A model generated the notes under the pieces. That model did no database searches. It was given only the letters and a program-made list of their open reading frames with translations, and had not been told where the DNA came from. Shown here in pieces: positions 1 to 7,608 of a stretch of DNA of 36,388 nucleotides. The DNA is from Desulfobacterales bacterium (GTDB lineage Bacteria; Desulfobacterota; Desulfobacteria; Desulfobacterales; C00003060), in assembly GCA_030616425.1 (NCBI GenBank), contig JAUWXJ010000003.1:1-36388 (forward strand), written 5' to 3'. Every line of letters starts with the position of its first letter. Positions within the stretch are counted from its first letter, which is position 1. The position numbers and the translations under genes were made by a program.

Positions 1-452
1 GCTGTTCCATCGTTATGTAACCCATCATCGTATAATGGCATAGTGATTATAGTATTTTCATCTGGGAATTGAATATAGGCTGTCACGTTCCAGACTCCAG
101 AAAAGGCGTCTGATACATCTGCCGTTATTGTGAAAACTGTACCAGGTTGTCCTGCTGTTGGGGTTACAACAACATTGGACACCGTTGGAGCGGTATCGTC
201 TATTAAGAAAATATCACCGTCTTCTGCTTCCCTTTGGTTATTTGCATTATCAAAGGCAATAATGTCTACGAAGTAGTTTCCTTCTGGTCGTCCAGATGAG
301 TCCCAAGTATTTCCGTAAGTGCCATCACCTGGAAGCCCATCACTGTGAACCCCATCATCAAATAGTTGTAAGATGGCAATATCAATTTTCAAATAGAAAG
401 TTCTACTGTGAACATAAGTGTAAAAAAATGAGTAAACTACTTGATTAGGAAA
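1..452 (-). pseudogene. Fragment of a large secreted/cell-surface repeat protein (Ig-like/choice-of-anchor type); runs off the left edge
   Basis: Minus-strand frame reads ...IAILQLFDDGVHSDGLPGDGTYGNTWDSSGRPEGNYFVDIIAFDNANNQREAEDGDIFLIDDTAPTVSNVVVTPTAGQPGTVFTITADVSDAFSGVWNVTAYIQFPDENTIITMPLYDDGLHNDGT. It shows a repeated (L/Y)DDGxHxDG motif. The frame is open from an in-frame TGA at 453-455 and no ATG was found, so the N-terminus is missing or disrupted. Confidence 0.6.
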
Positions 453-489
453 TCAGAAGCTAATACTGACTGATGCATTAAGGAAATAA

Positions 490-708
490 ATGGCTAAGAA
501 GAAAAAGAATTCAAAGGTCCGGGATTATCGTCACGATGAGAAACGGGAAAACAATCCGCCCATCGGGATAGTGAGTTATGAGCCAAAAATCGGCGAGCCG
601 AAAATGAAATATTATGCATATGACCCGCATCTTTCACCGCAACTGGTTTGGTCAGGGAAGCCGGGGCTCAAGACGATTGAGGTGGAGTCAGAAATTTGGA
701 ATTGTTAG
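490..708 (+). pseudogene. Truncated N-terminal fragment resembling type III R-M methyltransferase (Mod) N-terminus
   Basis: MAKKKKNSKVRDYRHDEKRENNPPIGIVSYEPKIGEPKMKYYAYDPHLSPQLVWSGKPGLKTIEVE: the DYRHDE..R.NNPP / YAYDPHL.PQLVW.GK signature recalled from Mod N-termini. It stops at 72 aa with no methyltransferase motifs. Confidence 0.55.
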
Positions 709-836
709 AAGAATTGAAGACAGATCCCAACATCCGACATAATTATAGAATGTTGATCCTGGCTCTGTCTTGCCCTGTTATCTTTTACCCCCAGTAGTAT
801 TATGGTGTCTACCGTCAAGTAGGCAAAGAGGTTCCT

Positions 837-1133
837 ATGGGAAAATCTAAGCCAACATGGAATCACCCTGGAGGGAAACTTATTGAACTTGGACCAGCAG
901 CACTGACGGATGAAGAGCTTCTCGCCATTTTGATTGGGAGCGGATATAAGGGAAGGACGGCCCAGGACATTGCAAAGGAATTGCTGGATAATTATTACTC
1001 TATAGTTGGCCTTATGGGAAAAAAACTTACAGACCTTGCAAAAATTAAGGGGCTAAAGGACGTAAAGGTTGTTAGGATTGCGGCTGCATTTGAGATAGCA
1101 AGGAGGGTAATAAGGGCACTTGAAAAGGAATAG
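837..1133 (+). CDS. Stand-alone RadC N-terminal (UPF0758, helix-hairpin-helix) domain protein lacking the JAB/MPN domain
   Basis: 98 aa; GGKLIELGPAALTDEELLAILIGSGYKGRTAQDIAKELLDNYYSIVGL...LAKIKGLKDVKVVRIAAAFEIARRV matches the RadC N-terminal pattern; no HxHP...D JAB motif. Confidence 0.8.
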   Translation: MGKSKPTWNHPGGKLIELGPAALTDEELLAILIGSGYKGRTAQDIAKELLDNYYSIVGLMGKKLTDLAKIKGLKDVKVVRIAAAFEIARRVIRALEKE

Positions 1134-3681
1134 ATTAAAAAAGGTAGACAGAAAAGTTTCCATATCCAGAATTCCGAAGATGAAGATCGACCACCTGAAC
1201 CGTCAAATCCCCCCGCTTGCCCATACTTCCATGTATCTCTGGCACAAATACTGGTCAAGGAAAACTTGGAATGTAGTAGGGGAATATATTAAGATGTACT
1301 GTCCGGAGGGTGGTATCGTATTTGACCCTTTTGCAGGTAGCGGGATTACTGCGATGGAGGCCCTGAAAAACGGAAGGCGGGCCATTGTTTGCGACCTGGT
1401 TCCTATTGCCACCGAAATTACACGCCTCACTATCAAATTCGTTAATGAGCTTCATCTCTATGAAGCGTTTAAACGGGTGGAGAAAAAGGTAAAAGATAAC
1501 ATTAAAAGCCTCTATCTGACCAGATGTCGGAAATGCCGAAAGGAGATTATCTTTGATTGCGCTATATGGAAAGAAGATGCATGTGTAGAGATTCGCTATC
1601 AATCATGCCCCCACTGTCGCGACAGGCAGGCAGAAAACTGTAAGCTTGTCAGGTTTGATAAAGACTTTCTTAAAAAGATTGAAAAAAGGAAGATAAAGGA
1701 ATGGTATCCTACAAACCCTTTCTACTATCCAGACGGCAGGCCATTCAAGAAAAAAGAACAATATGAATCCGTAGATGAACTCTTTACGAAAAGAAATCTT
1801 CAGGCCCTTGCGTGGCTGATGGAGGCGATTGAAGAAGAACCCAAAAAAGAACTGAGGGATTTCTTGAAAATCGCCTTTTCCTCGATAGTACACTTATGCA
1901 CAAAAATGGTTCCGGCTATAAAACCAACACCAGGAAGCCACCAGACAGCCTTCAGCTCGACATGGACACAACACAGCTATTGGTATGCATCGAACTACAT
2001 GGAGCAAAATGTATGGAACAAGTTTGACAGCGCCATCAATGGTCACCAGGGGCTTCTGAAGGCAAAGGCGGAATCGAACAAAATCTTTAAGGATGTTAAG
2101 ATTGCCTCTTCATTTAAGCAAGTCCTTTCAGGAAAAGCAGATGTCTATATATACAATGGTTCTTGTTTTGACCTTATGAAAAGACTGCCGGAAGAATCGG
2201 TGGACTACATATTTACAGATCCGCCTTACGATGCCTCGATACAATTCGGGGAGCTTTCCTATATGTGGGTATCCTGGCTTAAAATGAATAGCAATTATAT
2301 CAAGAAGATTATAGCAAACGAGATTATCAGGAATGAGCACCAGCATAAAGACTTTGCTGTTTATCACTCCCTTTTGTCATCCAGCTTCCAGAAGATCTTT
2401 AGGGTCTTAAAGCCTCAACATTATCTCACTCTTACCTTTCACAACCCCACCTTCAAGGTACGTAATGCCACAATCAGGGCCGGTGTGTTCGCAGGGTTTG
2501 AATTTGAAAAGATTCACCATCAGCCTCTCGGACAGGTTTCGGCCAAGGCAATGCTACAGCCTTTTGGCTCGGCCCAAGGGGATTTTTATCTCAGGTTTAA
2601 TAAGCCGAAAACCGTTGTTTCGAAGCCCGAGGAGATTGACGAGGTTAGATTTGAAAACATTGTGGTCGAGACAACTATAGGTCTTCTTGCAGAGAGGGCG
2701 GAGCCTACACCATACACTATTATCATAAACTATATAGATCCCGTGCTTGCAAAACACGGCTTTTTCGGGAGTCTTCAGACCGGACTTGATATAAACACGG
2801 TGCTCAAAAAGCACCTTGATGAGGAATTTGTTTTGCTTCCTGCAAAGGTCGGCAAAGCAGAGGGTAAGCTCTGGTGGTTTAAGGACACGTCTATTGTGCC
2901 AAGGTTGAACGAGATACCATTGACAGAAAGGGTAGAGCAGACTGTTTACAGAAAACTCCGCCAGATGGGCAGAGTAACATTTACCGAGATGTGGGATGCG
3001 GTCAGCACGGAGTTTCCAAATTCCCTTACGTCGGATAGCACAAGCATCAAGGATGCTCTCAGTATCTACGCAAGGCCGATTTCTGGAGGATACTGGCTTT
3101 TAAAACCGGAAATCCGGCAACGTGTCAATCAGCACAGTGAAATCCTTGCAATTCTTGCCCTCATTGGCAAGAAAAATGGGCATGATATCTGGATCGGAAA
3201 AAGGGAACAGCGTGAAAGAGACAGCGGGCTCGTCGCAAAAGGGAAGCTCCTTAAAGAATATATGACAGTCAAACAATTGAAGGTTGCTAATGCAACGAAC
3301 CAGAGAGTGATTGAGAATATAGACCTTGTCTGGATAAAGGGTAAAGAGATCAAGGCTATCTTTGAAGTAGAATCGACTACCACCATGACCAGCGCCTTGA
3401 TGCGGGGTTCCAATGTAGACGAGAGAGTTGATAAATTTATGGTCTTGCCGGAGGAACGAGAAGGTCAATTAAGAAACAAACTGACCTCTCCGCTCTTTAA
3501 AGATCATTTTGAAAATGAAAATTGGCAATTGATATATTTCGACACTCTTAGAAACGCATACACAAAGCAAAAGGCAAAAATGGATATCTACAGCTTGATA
3601 AACAAAAAGAGCGGAACGTCAAAAAATAGGGGAGGCTCAGGTATTCAAGGGCGGTTGTTTGAAGTGAACAAGCAGGATTAG
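1120..3681 (+). CDS. DNA methyltransferase (COG1743-like, Zn-binding Cys cluster) fused to a C-terminal PD-(D/E)XK/ExE nuclease-like domain
   Basis: HKYWSRKTWNVV, motif I VFDPFAGSGITAMEAL, motif IV DYIFTDPPYDASIQFGELSYMW; CRKC...CPHC cluster between them; C-terminus IENIDLVWIKGKEIKAIFEVESTTTMTSALMRGSNVDERVDKFMVLPEER (D..ExE). A start at 1180 is also possible. Confidence 0.82.
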   Translation: MKRNRLKKVDRKVSISRIPKMKIDHLNRQIPPLAHTSMYLWHKYWSRKTWNVVGEYIKMYCPEGGIVFDPFAGSGITAMEALKNGRRAIVCDLVPIATEITRLTIKFVNELHLYEAFKRVEKKVKDNIKSLYLTRCRKCRKEIIFDCAIWKEDACVEIRYQSCPHCRDRQAENCKLVRFDKDFLKKIEKRKIKEWYPTNPFYYPDGRPFKKKEQYESVDELFTKRNLQALAWLMEAIEEEPKKELRDFLKIAFSSIVHLCTKMVPAIKPTPGSHQTAFSSTWTQHSYWYASNYMEQNVWNKFDSAINGHQGLLKAKAESNKIFKDVKIASSFKQVLSGKADVYIYNGSCFDLMKRLPEESVDYIFTDPPYDASIQFGELSYMWVSWLKMNSNYIKKIIANEIIRNEHQHKDFAVYHSLLSSSFQKIFRVLKPQHYLTLTFHNPTFKVRNATIRAGVFAGFEFEKIHHQPLGQVSAKAMLQPFGSAQGDFYLRFNKPKTVVSKPEEIDEVRFENIVVETTIGLLAERAEPTPYTIIINYIDPVLAKHGFFGSLQTGLDINTVLKKHLDEEFVLLPAKVGKAEGKLWWFKDTSIVPRLNEIPLTERVEQTVYRKLRQMGRVTFTEMWDAVSTEFPNSLTSDSTSIKDALSIYARPISGGYWLLKPEIRQRVNQHSEILAILALIGKKNGHDIWIGKREQRERDSGLVAKGKLLKEYMTVKQLKVANATNQRVIENIDLVWIKGKEIKAIFEVESTTTMTSALMRGSNVDERVDKFMVLPEEREGQLRNKLTSPLFKDHFENENWQLIYFDTLRNAYTKQKAKMDIYSLINKKSGTSKNRGGSGIQGRLFEVNKQD

Positions 3682-3682
3682 A

Positions 3683-3853
3683 TTGGGGAAACAGGAGGGG
3701 CATAAGGTTAAAGGTTTTGAAGACGAGCAGGCCCGTGCAAAACATGAGGCCGCAAAGCGATGGTGTGCTGCGGTTTCTGCATGGGGAGAGATGGGAAAGT
3801 GGAGGTTTGACGTGTGCAAGGACCCAAAGAGACTTCAAGACAGTCTGGTTTAG
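3683..3853 (+). pseudogene. C-terminal remnant resembling type III restriction endonuclease (Res)
   Basis: Frame reads LGKQEGHKVKGFEDEQARAKHEAAKRWCAAVSAWGEMGKWRFDVCKDPKRLQDSLV*; the KHEAAKRW..AVS.WG..GKW.F.VCKDP tail is recalled from Res/DEAD-box R-M helicases. Too short for the ORF track and without an ATG. Confidence 0.6.
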
Positions 3854-3873
3854 GGAGAATGGCGTCAGCCTTT

Positions 3874-3925
3874 GACCGGCGTGCTCCCCGCAAGCCCCGC
3901 CCGGGAGGGCGGGGAGGCTTCACAT
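3874..3925 (+). repeat. IS200/IS605-like right-end / omega-RNA-tail relic (copy A)
   Basis: gaccggcgtgctccccgcaagccccgcccgggagggcggggaggcttcacat; shares its ends gaccggc...cccgc and ggcggggaggcttcacat with 11414-11489. Confidence 0.5.
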
Positions 3926-4040
3926 TGGACAAAGTAAGTGTCCGGCCTAACCCAGCGCATGACGTCAGAACGGCGGCGCCTGAAATGTCAACTGCGGTCT
4001 GGAAATTGTCGCACTGAGAATATCGACGAGGCGACATGAG

Positions 4041-5174
4041 ATGAAGAGGATTGTGTCTATTTTCAATCTGTTCGTGGTTGCCGTGTGCCTGCTCGTTCCG
4101 GGCCAGGCACTAGGCGTCGAGGACTGGTTTGAACGAGGCAATGCTTTTTTAAAGTCGAAGCGCTATAGAGACGCCATAAAAGCCTTCTCTGAAATCATAG
4201 GAACAAACCCACGCGACGCCGATGCCTATAACAATCGCGGGGTCGCTTGGCACCATAAGGGCGACGATGACCGGGCCATTGCTGATTACACCAAAGCCCT
4301 GGACATAGACCCGCTCTTTTCCAATGCCTACAACAATCGAGGAGTGGCCTGGTTCCACAAGGGTGACGATGATCGGGCAATAGCCGACTATACCGAAGCC
4401 GTGGAGATAAACCCGCGCTACGCCAATGCCTACAACAATCGCGGGGGCGCATGGCACCGCAAGGGCGAGTATGGCCGGGCCATTGCTGATTACACAAAGG
4501 CCCTGGAGTTAAACCCAAACTACGCGAATGCCCAGAACAGCCAGGCTTGGATCTTGGCTACTTGTCCAGATGAGAAATATCGGGACGGTGGCCAGGCTGT
4601 GGAGCTGGCGCAAAAAGCAGTAGAACTTGCCCCGGGGGTTAACACCCTGGATACTTTGGCTGCGGCATATGCTGAAGTAGGCAGATTCGGCGATGCAATA
4701 ACAACCGAGGAAAGAGTCCTCTCTTTGCTAAGCATGGAGAGAGAGACAGAAGGGTTACGTGAATATATAGAACATCTAGAGTCCTACAAAAATCACAAGC
4801 CATGGCGGGAAAAGATGGTTGAGGCGCCGAAGGGAGAGCGGCTTGCCACCTATTTGGAATCATGGCGCAAGGCGTGGGAGAGCGCGGATCTAGACGCGTA
4901 TCTGAAGTTCTATCATCCCCTTGCTAGCCAGGGCCGCCGTTTAGGAAAGGGGGCCATTGTCGCCAAAAAAGAGGACGTGTGGTCAAGGAAAAAGCCGAGG
5001 AAGATATCGTTCGGCCCAATCCAGGTCAGTTTGCGCCCTGGCAGGCTTGTGGTAAAGTTTGACCAGGTCTATGTGGGAGCGAATGGGTACCGGGACAGGG
5101 GACGCAAGACCCTTGTTCTCGCGCCCTGGGGCCAGCGCTGGCTCATCATGGATGAAAAATGGAGCGCCAAATAG
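4041..5174 (+). CDS. Secreted TPR protein with C-terminal NTF2-like (Cds6/SnoaL-type) domain
   Basis: Signal peptide-like N-terminus; four TPRs (AYNNRGVAWHHKGDDDRAIADYTKALDIDP...); C-terminal LESWRKAWESADLDAYLKFYHP...WLIMDEKWSAK typical of an NTF2-like tail. Confidence 0.85.
   Translation: MKRIVSIFNLFVVAVCLLVPGQALGVEDWFERGNAFLKSKRYRDAIKAFSEIIGTNPRDADAYNNRGVAWHHKGDDDRAIADYTKALDIDPLFSNAYNNRGVAWFHKGDDDRAIADYTEAVEINPRYANAYNNRGGAWHRKGEYGRAIADYTKALELNPNYANAQNSQAWILATCPDEKYRDGGQAVELAQKAVELAPGVNTLDTLAAAYAEVGRFGDAITTEERVLSLLSMERETEGLREYIEHLESYKNHKPWREKMVEAPKGERLATYLESWRKAWESADLDAYLKFYHPLASQGRRLGKGAIVAKKEDVWSRKKPRKISFGPIQVSLRPGRLVVKFDQVYVGANGYRDRGRKTLVLAPWGQRWLIMDEKWSAK
4210..4514 (+). repeat. Intragenic ~102-bp tandem repeats encoding TPR units
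   Basis: Three near-identical 34-aa units: DADAYNNRGVAWHHKGDDDRAIADYTKALDIDP / FSNAYNNRGVAWFHKGDDDRAIADYTEAVEINP / YANAYNNRGGAWHRKGEYGRAIADYTKALELNP. Confidence 0.8.
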
Positions 5175-5183
5175 ATAGTGATC

Positions 5184-7271
5184 TTATGTCTTTTCCAGAA
5201 CCTCCCTGATTTTTCCGGACAGCTCCTTCATATTGAACGGCTTCTGAATAAACCCATTACAACCACGTTCCAAGATCTCGCTCGCCTGGCCATCTATGCT
5301 GTAGCCGCTTGAAAGAAGAACATTTACCTCAGAGTTGTCCTCTTTCATTCTGTCATAGGCCTCGCCACCGCCCATGTCCGGCATGATCATGTCTAGAATC
5401 ACCAGATCAATCTGGTCCTTGTGTTTCGCGTAAACTTCTACTGCTTTTTTCCCGCTTCTGGCTACCAGCACCTCGTAGCCCATTTCTTTGAGCATCTCCT
5501 TGCCGACATTAAGAATCGAATCCTCGTCATCCACAAGGAGAATAGTCCCTGTGCCCTTCAGGATCTCGTCAGCCAGTTTCTTTTCTTCTATTCTGACCTC
5601 CTTTTCCGAGGCCGGCAGACAAACGTTAAAGGTGGTTCCTTTACCCTTTTCGCTGTAAACATTGATGATGCCGGCATGATTCTTGATGATCCCGTAAGCA
5701 GAGGAAAGGCCCAAGCCTGTTCCGCGGCCCATCTCTTTGGTGGTAAAAAACGGGTCAAATATCCTTTGCTGGGTGGCCTCATCCATACCCACTCCAGAGT
5801 CGGTGACAGATACCTTCACGTAGTTGCCGGGTTTCACAGCAAATGGCCTGGTATACTTTTTGTCGAGCACAACGTTGCCCGTTTCAATATAGAGGTCTCC
5901 CCCACTCGGCATGGCCTGCCAGGCATTGATATAGAGGTTGAACAGAGCATGCTCAATCTGCCCCCGGTCTACCTCGACCGGCCAGGGCCCTTTCTGGTAT
6001 TTTCTGTGAATCCTTATCTCTTTCTTGGTGCGGCCAAACAGCTCTGAACTCTTCTGGACTATATCGTTTAGATTAGTAGGTTTGACTTCGTATTTGCCGC
6101 CCCTGGCAAAACCCAGGAGTTGCCTGGTAAGACGAGCCGCATTTTCAACCGAATCCTCTATTCTCCTAAGATACTCAAAATGGGGGTGGTTGGAGTCAAT
6201 ATGAAGCAGCATAAGGGAAGCATGCCCCTGGATACCCATGAGTACGTTATTAAAGTCATGGGCAATGCCGCCGGCCAGGGTGCCAATGGCTTCCATCTTC
6301 TGAGCTTGATGCAGCTGGTCTTCCAGGCGCTTTCGGTTCGTGATGTCCGAGATGTTACCCAATATAGCACGCCTCCCGTTATATTCTATGCGGGTGTTTC
6401 TCCTTAGAATCCATATGGTTTCACCATTTTTTGTCAGGCCTCGTGCCTCGTATTCTGTTGGGGCCTCTTCTCCCATTAACCTCTTTGTCCTTATCTCATC
6501 AGTCAAGGCCCTGTCATCTGGATGGACCAGCTCCCACGATTTCATGCCCGCGAGTTCTTTTCTTGAATACCCGTAAATTTCAGCAAACCTTTTGTTGGCA
6601 AACACGATCTTGCCCCCCTGATCAATGTAAATGCCGGTCAGGGAGTCTTCAACCAGGGTACTGTACTGTTCTTTCGATTCTCGCAGTGCCTTCTCTGCAT
6701 GCCTGCGCTCTTCTATTTCCTCCTTTAGCTGTTCGTTTGCCTTTACCAGTTCGGCAGTCCGTTCCTTGACCCGCAGTCGCAGATTCTTATGAGCTTTTTT
6801 CAGCGCTTGCTCCATCCGCTTGTGCTCGGTGATGTCTCGGAAAATCCCTTGAATCTGTTTTTTGCCCTCAACTTCAATGACATTAGCTCTGATTGCAACA
6901 TCTTTAATTTCTCCTTTTTTGGTAATAACCTGTGCTTCCAGAACCTGCCCTTCTTGTTTTTCGAGATGCTTTTTGAAAGTCCTGCTATATCCTCCTTCAA
7001 TTTCTTCTGGAGGATGGAGAATCCGCTGGTGTTTACCAATCAGTTCTGATCTGTTTCTGCCCACCAATCCCGATGCTGCATAGTTACAGTCAATTATTAT
7101 GCCTGTTTCTGGATTACATACGAAGATAGGGTCTGCTATCTCTTCAAACAGCTTTCTGTGCTTTTCTTCAGATTCTCGCAACGCCTCGTCTGCCCGCTTG
7201 CGCCTGGCTGCTTTTTTCCCTAACTTCTTGATCCTTTTTTCCAATTCTTCATAAGTGGGTTTTCGAGCCAT
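5184..7271 (-). CDS. Hybrid sensor histidine kinase: PAS-PAS-HisKA-HATPase-REC
   Basis: 695 aa; two PAS domains, H-box GGIAHDFNN, DSGVGMD and GRGTGLGLSSAYGI N/G boxes, C-terminal REC ILLVDDEDSI...VILDMIMPDMGG...FIQKPFN. Confidence 0.95.
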   Translation of the reverse strand: MARKPTYEELEKRIKKLGKKAARRKRADEALRESEEKHRKLFEEIADPIFVCNPETGIIIDCNYAASGLVGRNRSELIGKHQRILHPPEEIEGGYSRTFKKHLEKQEGQVLEAQVITKKGEIKDVAIRANVIEVEGKKQIQGIFRDITEHKRMEQALKKAHKNLRLRVKERTAELVKANEQLKEEIEERRHAEKALRESKEQYSTLVEDSLTGIYIDQGGKIVFANKRFAEIYGYSRKELAGMKSWELVHPDDRALTDEIRTKRLMGEEAPTEYEARGLTKNGETIWILRRNTRIEYNGRRAILGNISDITNRKRLEDQLHQAQKMEAIGTLAGGIAHDFNNVLMGIQGHASLMLLHIDSNHPHFEYLRRIEDSVENAARLTRQLLGFARGGKYEVKPTNLNDIVQKSSELFGRTKKEIRIHRKYQKGPWPVEVDRGQIEHALFNLYINAWQAMPSGGDLYIETGNVVLDKKYTRPFAVKPGNYVKVSVTDSGVGMDEATQQRIFDPFFTTKEMGRGTGLGLSSAYGIIKNHAGIINVYSEKGKGTTFNVCLPASEKEVRIEEKKLADEILKGTGTILLVDDEDSILNVGKEMLKEMGYEVLVARSGKKAVEVYAKHKDQIDLVILDMIMPDMGGGEAYDRMKEDNSEVNVLLSSGYSIDGQASEILERGCNGFIQKPFNMKELSGKIREVLEKT

Positions 7272-7393
7272 CGGATTATTCTCCTTTTGATCTTAATGAC
7301 AAGAAAGACTCCAAGTATGTCTATCTTTCATACTATGCGTGGAAGCTTTATTATAGCCCTAGCTGAGCGTGTAACTCTTTCAGGAACAGCCTG

Positions 7394-7552
7394 TCAAAAA
7401 AGGGCGTATACAAAGGGTGCCAGAGCCGAACCTTCGCTTAGGATAATCAGGGCAGACAAGAGGACCAGCATGATGATGATCGGAGCAAGCCAGTATTTTT
7501 TTCTATACCGCAAGAATTCCCAGAACTCTACCAGTATTGTTAATTTGCTCAT
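7394..7552 (-). CDS. Small membrane protein, DUF5989-like (52 aa), missed by the ORF track
   Basis: Reverse-strand translation MSKLTILVEFWEFLRYRKKYWLAPIIIMLVLLSALIILSEGSALAPFVYALF*; matches the recalled DUF5989 pattern (EFWEFL..RKKYWL.PI...L......SALAPFIYTLF). Confidence 0.8.
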   Translation of the reverse strand: MSKLTILVEFWEFLRYRKKYWLAPIIIMLVLLSALIILSEGSALAPFVYALF

Positions 7553-7608
7553 GAGTTTTACCCGGTAGTATGCACTCGCACTAAAAAGCTTTTGGGCCCA
7601 CTTCTATT

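Noticed and set aside
3814-4017. Plus-strand 67-aa ORF (MQGPKETSRQSGLGRM...)
   Set aside because: Crosses the Res-like tail in another frame and the IS-like hairpin; composition not protein-like.
4149-4518. Minus-strand ORFs over the TPR gene
   Set aside because: Antisense to strong TPR coding; their repetitiveness simply mirrors the 102-bp repeats.
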